Origin: Comamonadaceae bacterium
Lineage (GTDB): Bacteria > Pseudomonadota > Gammaproteobacteria > Burkholderiales > Burkholderiaceae_C
Length of the DNA: 63,555 bases
NCBI GenBank assembly: GCA_947450695.1
Contig: CANFWV010000011.1
Location: forward strand, 1-63,555
Direction of reading: 5' to 3'
The translations under genes and the position numbers were made by a program. The notes under the pieces are model-generated. The model was not told where the DNA came from. It did not search any database and worked only from the letters and a program-made list of their open reading frames with translations. Of the stretch, positions 34,514-42,157 are shown one piece after another (position 1 is the stretch's first letter; each line of letters opens with the position of its first letter).

Positions 34514-35557
34514 TCAGATCCCCACGCGGTCCATGTGGCAGGCCAAGTCCACCATGCGGCATGCGTACGCCATTTCGTTGTCATACCACGCATAGACTTT
34601 GAGCAGCGTGCCGTCGGTCACCAAGGTGGACAGTGCGTCAACGATGGCACTTCGGGTGTCGCCAGCGTAGTCGGCGCTGATCAAGGGGCGTTCTTCGTAG
34701 CCCAAGATGCCGGCCAATGGACCGTGCGCCGCAGTGGCAAATAAGGCATTCACTTCTTCAACAGTGGTCTCGCGTTTCAGTTCAAACACGCAGTCGGTCA
34801 ACGAGGCATTCAAGACCGGAGCGCGTACCGCATGGCCGTTGAGTTTGCCTTTCAGTTCCGGGTAAATCAGCGCAATCGCGGTGGCGCTGCCGGTGGTTGT
34901 CGGCGCCAAGCTCATCATGGCGCTGCGGGCCCGGCGCAAGTCTTTGTGGGGCGCATCGACCACTAAGTTGGTGTTGGTCGGGTTGTGGATGGTGGTGATC
35001 TGACCGTGCCGGATGCCGATGTTGTCTTGGATGACTTTGACCACCGGCGCCAAGCAGTTGGTGGTGCAAGATGCGGCGGTCACGATGCGGTCGGTGAGCG
35101 GGTCGTACAAGTGGTCGTTGACGCCCACCACGATGTTCAGCACATGGCCCACTTTGACAGGTGCCGCCACGATGACGCGCTTGGCACCCCGGTCAAAATG
35201 ACCTTGCAGCGTTTCTGGCGTGAGGAACTTACCGGTGCACTCGAGCACCAGCTCAACGCCCAGCTCGCCCCAGGGAATCTCAGCGGCAGTGGCATGTGCG
35301 CTGAATGACAGCTGCTGCCCATTGATGCGGATGGCCGCTTCGCCTTCGGCCGCGATGTCTGCGCGCCATTTGCCTTGCACGCTGTCAAAGGCGAGCAGGT
35401 GGGCCGTGGCCGGCGCGCCGCCCTTGAGTTCATTGACGTGCGTGACTTGCAGGCGGTTCTCTTTGCGGGGATCGTCAAAAGGGCGATCGGCTGCGCCCAT
35501 GGCGGCACGCAAGGCCAGTCGGCCGATTCGGCCCATGCCATTGATACCCACTTTCAT
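34514..35557 (-). CDS. gap: ArsJ-associated glyceraldehyde-3-phosphate dehydrogenase
   Basis: A 347-residue GAPDH. The NAD motif is [15 protein letters not shown] and the catalytic site is [15 protein letters not shown], with the active Cys. Beside arsJ, such enzymes make 1-arseno-3-phosphoglycerate from glyceraldehyde 3-phosphate and arsenate. The ATG at 35557 has a strong GAGGAGG ribosome site, which rules out the start five codons upstream. It is the first gene of gap-arsJ-hlyIII-ppx and has an ArsR-like dyad about 27 bases upstream. Confidence 0.93.
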   Translation of the reverse strand: MKVGINGMGRIGRLALRAAMGAADRPFDDPRKENRLQVTHVNELKGGAPATAHLLAFDSVQGKWRADIAAEGEAAIRINGQQLSFSAHATAAEIPWGELGVELVLECTGKFLTPETLQGHFDRGAKRVIVAAPVKVGHVLNIVVGVNDHLYDPLTDRIVTAASCTTNCLAPVVKVIQDNIGIRHGQITTIHNPTNTNLVVDAPHKDLRRARSAMMSLAPTTTGSATAIALIYPELKGKLNGHAVRAPVLNASLTDCVFELKRETTVEEVNALFATAAHGPLAGILGYEERPLISADYAGDTRSAIVDALSTLVTDGTLLKVYAWYDNEMAYACRMVDLACHMDRVGI

Positions 35558-35583
35558 TGGAAACCTCCTCAATGTGTCAACAC

Positions 35584-35599
35584 TTTAATAAAAGTTGAA
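35584..35599. promoter_or_regulatory. ArsR-operator-like dyad in front of gap-arsJ
   Basis: TTTAA and TTGAA flank six AT-rich bases; the arsR/arsH site has TTCAA and TTGAA with the same spacing. One arm base differs. It lies 27 bases upstream of the gap ATG, a normal promoter position. Confidence 0.45.
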
Positions 35600-35712
35600 T
35601 TGTGCTCACTATTTATGTCATTTTTGTGACTTGATTGTGAAAAGTGACATCACTTTGTCACGTTCGTTTGAATGAAAAACAGCCGGCTTATTGAAGGATG
35701 TATGTCAAGAAA

Positions 35713-35741
35713 TTTTCACGGAATCGACACAGACCTGTCAC
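35713..35741 (+). promoter_or_regulatory. Triple PHO box upstream of plcP
   Basis: Three 7-mers in exact 11-bp phase: TTTTCAC, TCGACAC and CTGTCAC. The layout is the same as at ppk. It ends 84 bases before the plcP ATG. Other GTCA-rich dyads at 35625-35665 between the divergent genes lack 11-bp phasing. Confidence 0.72.
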
Positions 35742-35801
35742 ATCGCGTGCGCACAATTTGCCGACAACAATGAAAAAGTGCTAGTCCAAGAAAGGCCCCT
35801 C

Positions 35802-35825
35802 ATGACACTTTGGAAACACATCTGA
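35802..35825 (+). CDS. Possible seven-codon leader peptide coupled to plcP
   Basis: An ATG at 35802 preceded by AGAAAGG six bases upstream opens a frame of seven codons (MTLWKHI) whose TGA overlaps the plcP ATG at 35825. The better ribosome site belongs to this mini-frame, not to plcP, which suggests translational coupling. It could also be chance. Confidence 0.3.
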   Translation: MTLWKHI

Positions 35826-36685
35826 TGCGCGCCGTACTAGATTCTTTCAGCGGAAACTTCCCGCCGCCATCGCTTGATGATGAAGAAGAAACCGGTCACC
35901 GATTCAGGACTATTTTCATCTCTGACGTGCACCTCGGAACGCCAAGCTGCCAGGCCCTGGCGCTGATGGATTTCCTGCGCACGCATCCGAGTGATACGCT
36001 TTATTTGGTGGGCGACATCATCGATGGTTGGCAGTTACGCCGCAAATGGTATTGGCCGCAGTCGCACAATGACGTGGTGCAAAAACTCCTCCGGCGCGTG
36101 CGCAAAGGTTGCCGTGTGATTTATGTGCCGGGCAACCATGACGAGTTTGCACGCGACTTTATTGGCCACCACTTTGGGGGTGTCGAGGTCGTGAAAGAAG
36201 CGGTTCACATCACTGCCGATGGTCGCAGTCTGTGGATCATTCACGGCGACTATTTCGATGCGGTGGTGCAGTGCGCCAAGTGGCTGGCTTACTTGGGCGA
36301 CAACCTGTACGAGTTCACGCTGCGAATGAACCGTCACTTCAATTCATTGCGCGCTCGCATGGGCTTGCCGTATTGGTCGCTCTCGGCGTACCTCAAGCAG
36401 AAGGTCAAGAAAGCCTTGAATTACGTCACCGACTTTGAGGTGGCTGTCGCCAAAGAGGCCAAGCGTCGAGGGCATGACGGCGTCTTGTGCGGTCATATCC
36501 ACCGCGCTGAGATGCGCATGATCAACGGGGTTTTGTATTGCAACGACGGCGACTGGGTCGAGAGCCGTACCGCCTTGGTCGAGCACTTCGATGGACGCCT
36601 TGAAATTTTGCATTGGGCGCCTTCGCACGAAGTTCAAAAGCGCATTGAGTCCAGCTCTATGACCGAAGCACAGGTGAGCGTATGA
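35825..36685 (+). CDS. plcP: PlcP-type phospholipase C (calcineurin-like metallophosphoesterase)
   Basis: A 286-residue metallophosphoesterase with the full metal motif set: SDVHLGT, GDIIDGW, GNHDEF, HGDYFDA and GHIHRAE. This set is shared by UDP-2,3-diacylglucosamine hydrolase (LpxH) and by PlcP, which cuts the head group from phospholipids under phosphate stress. The four-base overlap with a GT4 gene and the triple PHO box point to PlcP with its partner Agt, the lipid-remodelling pair known from marine bacteria and rhizobia. The ATG at 35825 is chosen over a TTG five codons upstream. Confidence 0.85.
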   Translation: MRAVLDSFSGNFPPPSLDDEEETGHRFRTIFISDVHLGTPSCQALALMDFLRTHPSDTLYLVGDIIDGWQLRRKWYWPQSHNDVVQKLLRRVRKGCRVIYVPGNHDEFARDFIGHHFGGVEVVKEAVHITADGRSLWIIHGDYFDAVVQCAKWLAYLGDNLYEFTLRMNRHFNSLRARMGLPYWSLSAYLKQKVKKALNYVTDFEVAVAKEAKRRGHDGVLCGHIHRAEMRMINGVLYCNDGDWVESRTALVEHFDGRLEILHWAPSHEVQKRIESSSMTEAQVSV

Positions 36686-37749
36686 AAATTGCTTTGATCA
36701 CTGATGCTTGGCTGCCTCAGGTGAATGGCGTTGTGACTACCTTGCTTGAGTTGGTGCGGGATTTGGAAGGCCGGGATCATGAGGTGTTGGTGATTCATCC
36801 GGGACAGTTCAAAACACGACCTTGCCCAGGTTATGCGGGGATTGATCTGGCCTTGAAGCCGCGGCCTTTTTTGAGTCAGCAGTTGAATGAATTTGCACCA
36901 GATGCCATACATGTCGCCACGGAAGGCCCTTTGGGTTGGGCTGCTCGCTCGCATTGCGTCAAACACAAGCTGCAATTCACCACGGCTTTTCACACCAAGT
37001 TTCCTGAGATTTTGAAAGCTGCTCTGCGTATTCCGTTGTGGATGGGTTACGCCTTGTTTCGTCATTTTCACAAACCGTCGTCCGGCATCATGGTGCCGAC
37101 GCAAGGGGTGCTGGAGATGCTCAAAACGCGCGGTTTTAAACAATTGCGCAGTTGGACGCATGGCGTGGACACCGAGTTATTTCGTTTTCATGAAACCGCC
37201 GGTGCATACCCCAACCTCAAACAACTTGAGCGACCGGTCTCGCTGTTTGTCGGACGCGTTTCTTACGAAAAAAATATTGAAACTTTTCTGCAGTTGGACA
37301 TTCCGGGTACCAAGGTAGTGTGTGGCGTGGGGCCACTCGAAGCGTCGCTCAAAGCGCGTTATCCCAAGGTGCGCTGGCTGGGTCTGTTGCCCCGCGAAGA
37401 GCTGGCTAAGGTGTACGCTGCTGCCGATGTGTTTGTGTTCCCTAGCAAGTCAGAAACCTTTGGGTTGGTGATGCTCGAAGCCATGGCTTGCGGCACACCG
37501 GTTGCAGCCTATCCTGTTGACGGGCCTTTTGAAGTGTTGGACACGCTAGACGGGCACAAGGGTGGTGTTCTCCATGCGGACTTGCAACAGGCTTTTACGG
37601 GTGCGCTGGATGTTGCCCGCAGTGATGCCCGCGAACGGGCGCTGGCATTCAGCTGGCGACAAGCCGGGCAATTGTTTCAGGACAACTTGGTGGCGGCTAG
37701 GCCTATCAGCAAGTTTCCGCGTGAGATGGATGTGCTGAACGCCGCTTAA
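36682..37749 (+). CDS. agt: Agt-type diacylglycerol glycosyltransferase (GT4)
   Basis: A 355-residue GT-B glycosyltransferase. It has ITDAWLPQVNGVVTT at the N-terminus, HVATEGPLGWAAR, the donor-side VGRVSYEKNIETFL and the E-x7-E motif in SKSETFGLVMLEAMACG. It starts within the plcP stop codon (ATGA). In known plcP-agt operons this enzyme adds glucose, galactose or glucuronic acid to the diacylglycerol released by PlcP, replacing phospholipid with glycolipid. The sugar cannot be read here; ugd at 11.7 kb makes UDP-glucuronate a candidate donor. Confidence 0.85.
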   Translation: MKIALITDAWLPQVNGVVTTLLELVRDLEGRDHEVLVIHPGQFKTRPCPGYAGIDLALKPRPFLSQQLNEFAPDAIHVATEGPLGWAARSHCVKHKLQFTTAFHTKFPEILKAALRIPLWMGYALFRHFHKPSSGIMVPTQGVLEMLKTRGFKQLRSWTHGVDTELFRFHETAGAYPNLKQLERPVSLFVGRVSYEKNIETFLQLDIPGTKVVCGVGPLEASLKARYPKVRWLGLLPREELAKVYAAADVFVFPSKSETFGLVMLEAMACGTPVAAYPVDGPFEVLDTLDGHKGGVLHADLQQAFTGALDVARSDARERALAFSWRQAGQLFQDNLVAARPISKFPREMDVLNAA

Positions 37750-37780
37750 TCCGGTTGCTGCGGTTCATCGGCTTGACGCC

Positions 37781-38347
37781 TTAGCTCTTGGGCCAGCCGG
37801 GCATCAATGCCAATGCGGTCAACAATTCGTTGCCAGCGTCATCAAGGCTGGTGTCGTTCAAAACACGCACGCAATGACAAGACGTCGGCACGCTGAAGGC
37901 GACGGCACGCTGTACGCGCGCCTCAACCACCTCCGGTGTTTCGCGTTGACGCGCCAGTAGTCGAGCGCGAAGAATGTCTGCGCCGGCGCTGATGTGCAAG
38001 ACAGTCATCCCTTCGAATTGCCGCAGCGCTTCGGGCAGGTAGGCGCGGGACCCATTGACCAACAGCCATTGCCGCTGTTGAAGCGGTTCCAGCTCGGCGT
38101 GTCGCACGCCGTACTGTCTGCCGTTGGCCTGCCAATGCATGGCAAATGACTTCTCCCTTTGCAGTCGCTTAAAGGCAGGGCTGTCCACGCTTTCGTGTTG
38201 CTCACCTTCTGGCTGCAGTGGCCGGTCGATGGTGCGCTTGGCGAAGTGGATAGGCGACTGTGGCGGTAATTTGGATTTGAGCCAGTCGAGCAGGCTGTCT
38301 TTGCCGGCTCCAGACGGGCCCATCACGTAAATCAATCGCTGGTTCAT
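37781..38347 (-). CDS. phnN: Ribose 1,5-bisphosphate phosphokinase PhnN
   Basis: A 188-residue P-loop kinase of the guanylate-kinase-like PhnN family, which makes PRPP from ribose 1,5-bisphosphate at the end of the C-P lyase pathway. Walker A is GPSGAGKDS. The HFAKRTIDRPLQ and FAMHWQANGRQYGV regions are typical of PhnN. It overlaps the 2H phosphoesterase gene by four bases and is the last gene of the phnF-DUF1045-phnN unit. Confidence 0.93.
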   Translation of the reverse strand: MNQRLIYVMGPSGAGKDSLLDWLKSKLPPQSPIHFAKRTIDRPLQPEGEQHESVDSPAFKRLQREKSFAMHWQANGRQYGVRHAELEPLQQRQWLLVNGSRAYLPEALRQFEGMTVLHISAGADILRARLLARQRETPEVVEARVQRAVAFSVPTSCHCVRVLNDTSLDDAGNELLTALALMPGWPKS

Positions 38348-39069
38348 GTTGCCAACCTGAAGTGCGCTTGCAACACGAAGTCGGTGCCTGGCGTCGGTTC
38401 GACGAACAGCGCGAGTGTTTCAAAGCGGCAGGGCGGCAGATTGGCGAACCAGTCTTGCGCGGCCTGTTGCAGGTATTGCACTTGCTGCGAGTTTAGGTGT
38501 TTGAGTGAACCTGTCAGTGAGCAATGCAGTTGAAATTCATCCAGCACGAAGGGATATCCCCAGCGCAGCATCAACGCATCTTGCGAAGGTGTCAGCGGTG
38601 ATTGGCGGCGGCGTTGCAACTCGGTTGCTGACAGCGGTGCAGCCAAAGGTTGCAGTTCCATAACGCATCGGGCGGCCAGGGCCTCGGCTGCTGCACTGCA
38701 GGGCTGCGGCACGATCGCTAGAAAATCATCGAGCAGTGAGACCGTCATAGGAGGCATTTCAAACGAATAGGCGCTAGCGGCTATGGTTTGCAGGGCTACG
38801 CGTAACTCAGATTCAGTTGTTCCAGAAGCCAAGGTGAAGGGTGCCTTCAGCGTCGCGTGAAAGCCGTAGCGGCGCGGCGCGGCGGTGACCTGATGGAACG
38901 CCTCATCGCTGATGCCGTTGATCGCAGGCATGGGCTTGAGCGTTCCGCCCGCAGCGCAGCGACCCAGCCACCGACTAGCGGCTTGCCACCACGGACTCTC
39001 CGGCAGTGGGGCGAAATAAACCGCATATCGATAGGGTGAGTTGGTTTCGGGCGGGGCCTTAGTCATCAT
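38344..39069 (-). CDS. DUF1045 2H-phosphoesterase-like phosphonate metabolism protein
   Basis: A 241-residue protein of the DUF1045 family seen in phosphonate operons. Two H-x-T/S-L motifs are visible, HATLKAP near residue 70 and HCSLTG near residue 177, which is the signature of 2H phosphoesterases. A phosphodiesterase acting on 5-phosphoribosyl 1,2-cyclic phosphate is required in the C-P lyase pathway, usually PhnP. No phnP is present in this locus, so this protein is the natural candidate. It overlaps phnF by eleven bases; Met1 or Met2 may be the start. Confidence 0.85.
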   Translation of the reverse strand: MMTKAPPETNSPYRYAVYFAPLPESPWWQAASRWLGRCAAGGTLKPMPAINGISDEAFHQVTAAPRRYGFHATLKAPFTLASGTTESELRVALQTIAASAYSFEMPPMTVSLLDDFLAIVPQPCSAAAEALAARCVMELQPLAAPLSATELQRRRQSPLTPSQDALMLRWGYPFVLDEFQLHCSLTGSLKHLNSQQVQYLQQAAQDWFANLPPCRFETLALFVEPTPGTDFVLQAHFRLAT

Positions 39070-39811
39070 GGCGAATGGTTAATTTGACGCGGTCACCGGC
39101 AAACCAAGTCGTTGCAAATTCAATCGGTGTGCCGGCGCTGTCGACGTTGACGCTGGTCACTTCCAGCACCGGTCTGCTGACGGGTTGGCGCAGGTGCGCA
39201 GCAATGGCTGTCGTTGGAATCTGCGCTGTGATGCGGCTTTCTTGCCGCGTGTAATCGGTCAGCCCACAGGCTGCGAAGCCCGCAGTGATCGAACCTGTTT
39301 CAGCGATCACGGCGTCAATTCCGCTGAAGCGGGGCAGTGGAAAAAATCGTTCGCTGACATGCAGAATTTGGCCTTCAGCTTCGCCCAGCACGTTCAAGCA
39401 CAACAGCTTGCTGCGTACTGGCAAGGCCAAGGCTTTGGCCTGTGCACTGTTGGCCCGCACGGTGTTGATCTCGAGCACTTGCAGCCCACCGCGCAGACCC
39501 GCTTGCACCAAGCTGTGTTGGTGGCGTGTGCGCTTACCCAGCATGAGTTCCACCGCAAAGTCCTCCACATAAGTGCCGCTGCCTTGGGTCACTCGCACCA
39601 AGCCCTGGCTCGACAAGCTCGCCAGTGATTTTCGAATGGTGTGGCGGTTCACACCAAATTGTTCGGCTAGGGCATGTTCTGAAGGCAAGCGTTCACCGGG
39701 TGGGTAAGTCCCGCTGCTGATGGCCTCGGAAATTTGGGCTGCAATGCGGTGCCAAAAACTTTCGCGGGCAGGTCGCTCCTGGCTGTTTACAGGTGAAGTC
39801 AGTGTTGTCAT
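39059..39811 (-). CDS. phnF: GntR-family regulator PhnF
   Basis: A 250-residue HutC-subfamily GntR repressor: N-terminal winged helix (IAAQISEAISSGTYPPGERLPSEHALAEQFGVNRHTIRKSLASL) and a C-terminal UTRA ligand domain. It is divergent from phnG and likely controls both directions. The 14-bp sequence TGTCTATACAACTT occurs both before phnG and before phnC, and is the likely operator. The ligand is unknown. Confidence 0.9.
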   Translation of the reverse strand: MTTLTSPVNSQERPARESFWHRIAAQISEAISSGTYPPGERLPSEHALAEQFGVNRHTIRKSLASLSSQGLVRVTQGSGTYVEDFAVELMLGKRTRHQHSLVQAGLRGGLQVLEINTVRANSAQAKALALPVRSKLLCLNVLGEAEGQILHVSERFFPLPRFSGIDAVIAETGSITAGFAACGLTDYTRQESRITAQIPTTAIAAHLRQPVSRPVLEVTSVNVDSAGTPIEFATTWFAGDRVKLTIRHDD

Positions 39812-39822
39812 GAAACGTACAT
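39805..39822 (+). promoter_or_regulatory. PHO-box-like repeat upstream of phnG
   Basis: TTGTCAT, spacer GAAA, then CGTACAT. The first 7-mer is good and the second is poor. It overlaps the phnF start codon. The TCATGAAAC core is shared with the phnC box at 46225-46242. Confidence 0.4.
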
Positions 39823-39856
39823 ATGTGATCGTTAAGCTGGGGACATTGAATTAATT

Positions 39857-39870
39857 TGTCTATACAACTT
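39857..39870 (+). promoter_or_regulatory. Probable PhnF operator before phnG
   Basis: TGTCTATACAACTT, identical over 14 bases to 46264-46277 before phnC. The core TTGTCTATACAA has inverted TTGT/ACAA ends. It is 16 bases before the phnG ATG, overlapping the likely transcription start. Confidence 0.6.
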
Positions 39871-39885
39871 GAGGGTATCACCAGA

Positions 39886-40398
39886 ATGTTTCACGCATTT
39901 GACAATCTCGAACCAACACCCCAAATGGTGCGCTCTGACTGGCTGGCTTTGCTGTCTCGGGCACCGCTGGAACTTCTTGAGTCAGCGGTTGGCCCGCATT
40001 GGCCGGTCAAGCCGAATTGGCTCAGAGCGCCAGAAACCGGTTTGATGATGGTTCAGGGGCGCGCTGGTTCGACGGGTGAACGTTTTAATTTGGGCGAGGT
40101 CACTGTCAGCCGGTGCGCCTTGCGTCTGGTGGCTGCATCCACTGACACGGCCGTGGTCGGTGTGGCTTATGCCTTGGGTCGCTCGCACCGTCAGGTCGGG
40201 CTCGCTGCGGTGGCCGATGCCTTGCTGCAAAACCCGTCTCAGCAACCCTTGCTGGAACAAACGTTGCTGAGCCCTGTGCGCGAACATCTGGCGTTGCAGC
40301 GCAGCCAGCGTGAGCAGCGTGCGCAGAGTACCAAGGTTGAATTTTTCACGGTGGCCCGCGAATCTTCATCAATGGATGATGAAGGAGATGAAGAATGA
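39886..40398 (+). CDS. phnG: C-P lyase core subunit PhnG
   Basis: A 170-residue PhnG, part of the PhnGHIJ core that transfers the phosphonate onto the ribose of ATP. It shows WLALLSRAPLELLESAV, GRAGSTGERFNLGEVTVSRCALRL and GYALGRS-like VAYALGRSHRQVGLAAVADAL, all typical. The ATG at 39886 has a GAGGG ribosome site; an in-frame TTG at 39856 lies in the operator. The end is acidic (MDDEGDEE) and overlaps phnH by four bases. Confidence 0.94.
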   Translation: MFHAFDNLEPTPQMVRSDWLALLSRAPLELLESAVGPHWPVKPNWLRAPETGLMMVQGRAGSTGERFNLGEVTVSRCALRLVAASTDTAVVGVAYALGRSHRQVGLAAVADALLQNPSQQPLLEQTLLSPVREHLALQRSQREQRAQSTKVEFFTVARESSSMDDEGDEE

Positions 40399-41030
40399 GA
40401 GCGCACGATTTGACGCATCTGGGTGCCGGCTTCACGCATGAAGCCTTCGGCAGTCAGGCTATGTTTCGGCTTGCGCTGAAGGCGTTGTCACACCCGGGGC
40501 GTTGCATGACGGTCAGCCATGACGCCGAGGTGCCACAGACCGGCCATCCGTCATCGGCGGCATTGTTGCTGGCCTTGTTGGACTCCGATTGCACGTTGTG
40601 GTTGTCGCCTTCTTTGGCGAACAGCGATGCTGCGGCTTGGCTTCGTTTTCACACGGGTTGCCAGCTGGTGGCGCAAGCTCACAAAGCGATGTTTGCTTGG
40701 GTAGCCGCTGGGGATGCCATGCCCGCGCTGGCCAGTTTTTCTCAAGGCAGCGACAACGCCCCAGACCAGTCAGCAACCTGCGTGTTGGACTTGCCGCTGT
40801 TGGATGCCATGGCAAGCAGCGAGAGCGGTGCGGCGCAGTGGACGTTCAGAGGTCCTGGCATTCAGGACGTCAACCATTTGGCTGTCGATGGTTTAGCCGT
40901 TGACTTCTTGGCGCAGTGGACCGCTAACCACGCCAGTTTTCCGCGGGGTGTTGACTTGTTTCTGGCTTCGGCGCAGCAACTGGTTGGCTTGCCGCGTACC
41001 ACATCGATTCAATTGTCAGGAGGGCTTTGA
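40395..41030 (+). CDS. phnH: C-P lyase core subunit PhnH
   Basis: A 211-residue PhnH, needed for assembly and activity of the C-P lyase core. Recognised by the opening GAGFTHEAFGSQAMFRLALKALSHPGR and the end PRGVDLFLASAQQLVGLPRTT. The fold is related to PLP transferases but without the cofactor lysine. It overlaps phnG by four bases and is two bases from phnI. Confidence 0.94.
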   Translation: MRAHDLTHLGAGFTHEAFGSQAMFRLALKALSHPGRCMTVSHDAEVPQTGHPSSAALLLALLDSDCTLWLSPSLANSDAAAWLRFHTGCQLVAQAHKAMFAWVAAGDAMPALASFSQGSDNAPDQSATCVLDLPLLDAMASSESGAAQWTFRGPGIQDVNHLAVDGLAVDFLAQWTANHASFPRGVDLFLASAQQLVGLPRTTSIQLSGGL

Positions 41031-41032
41031 GC

Positions 41033-42157
41033 ATGTACGTTGCCGTCAAGGGCGGGGAAACCGCCATTCTCAACAGCTACCGCCTGCTGGCCGAACAGCG
41101 GCGCGGTGACAGCCGACTGCCGGAACTCAGCGTGTCGCAGATTCAACAACAGCTCAAGCTGGCGGTTGACCGGGTGATGAACGAAGGCTCGGTCTACGAC
41201 CCGGAACTCGCAGCACTGGCGATTAAGCAGGCCTCAGGGGATTTGATTGAAGCGATTTTTTTGCTGCGCGCTTACCGCGCCACTTTGCCCCGCTTGGGCA
41301 CGACAAAACCGCTGCAGACCGATCGCATGTCGCTGGAGCGGCGCATTTCTGCAACGTTTAAAGACTTGCCCGGTGGCCAGGTGCTTGGCCCCACTTACGA
41401 CTACACGCAACGCTTGCTCGACTTCACCTTGCTGGCCAGCGGGCACGATGCACCGGCTGATGTTCAGCCCCCAGCCCGCGTGCTGCCCACAGGCGTTGAT
41501 GCCGCCGTCATACCGCGCGTAGTGGAGCTGCTCAACCATGAAGGTTTGATTGAAACCCGGCCGATCCCGCCAGGCGATCCGTCGCCGGTCGACCTGACCC
41601 GTGAGCCCTTGCGTTTTCCGGCTGTGCGGTCTACCCGGCTGCAAAACCTGGCACGCGGCGACGAGGGATTTCTGTTGGCGATGGCTTATTCCACCCAGCG
41701 CGGTTACGCCCACAGCCACCCCTTTGTCGGCGAGGTTCGCTTGGGCCAAGTCGCGCTGGAAATTGAGCCTGAAGAACTTGGCTTTGCCATTTCAATTGGC
41801 GACATTGAAATCACGGAATGTGAAATGGTCAATCAGTTTGCTGGCAGTAAAACCGAGCCGCCTCAGTTCACCCGCGGTTACGGGCTGGCGTTTGGTCACA
41901 GCGAACGCAAGGCGATGGCTATGAGCCTGGTCGACCGGGCGTTGCGGGCTGACGAGTTGGGCGAGCCGATCGAGTCTCCCGCACAAATGCAGGAGTTTGT
42001 GCTTTCGCACAGTGACAGTCTCGAAGCCTCCGGCTTTGTGCAGCACTTGAAATTGCCGCACTACGTTGACTTCCAGTCGGAGCTTGAACTGATTCGAAAA
42101 ATGCGCGCAGCGGCTAACGCCAAAGCGGCTCAACCAGACACCGGAGTCACAGCATGA
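41033..42157 (+). CDS. phnI: C-P lyase core subunit PhnI
   Basis: A 374-residue PhnI, the nucleosidase that with PhnG, H and L replaces adenine by phosphonate on ATP. It opens MYVAVKGGETAILNSYRLL, the usual PhnI start, and includes LRAYRATLPRL and GYGLAFGHSERKAMAMSLVDRAL. The ATG at 41033 is used; a TTG two codons earlier overlaps the phnH stop. It overlaps phnJ by four bases. Confidence 0.95.
   Translation: MYVAVKGGETAILNSYRLLAEQRRGDSRLPELSVSQIQQQLKLAVDRVMNEGSVYDPELAALAIKQASGDLIEAIFLLRAYRATLPRLGTTKPLQTDRMSLERRISATFKDLPGGQVLGPTYDYTQRLLDFTLLASGHDAPADVQPPARVLPTGVDAAVIPRVVELLNHEGLIETRPIPPGDPSPVDLTREPLRFPAVRSTRLQNLARGDEGFLLAMAYSTQRGYAHSHPFVGEVRLGQVALEIEPEELGFAISIGDIEITECEMVNQFAGSKTEPPQFTRGYGLAFGHSERKAMAMSLVDRALRADELGEPIESPAQMQEFVLSHSDSLEASGFVQHLKLPHYVDFQSELELIRKMRAAANAKAAQPDTGVTA

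Noticed and set aside
35600..35670. GTCA-rich sequences between gap and plcP as a second, minus-strand PHO box for gap-arsJ
   Set aside because: The GTCAC units on the minus strand are 18 bp apart, not 11, and others are inverted. Direct phosphate control of gap-arsJ is therefore not claimed.
36682..37749. The agt-like gene as an LPS or capsule glycosyltransferase
   Set aside because: Possible by family alone, but overlap with plcP and the PHO box make a lipid acceptor more likely.
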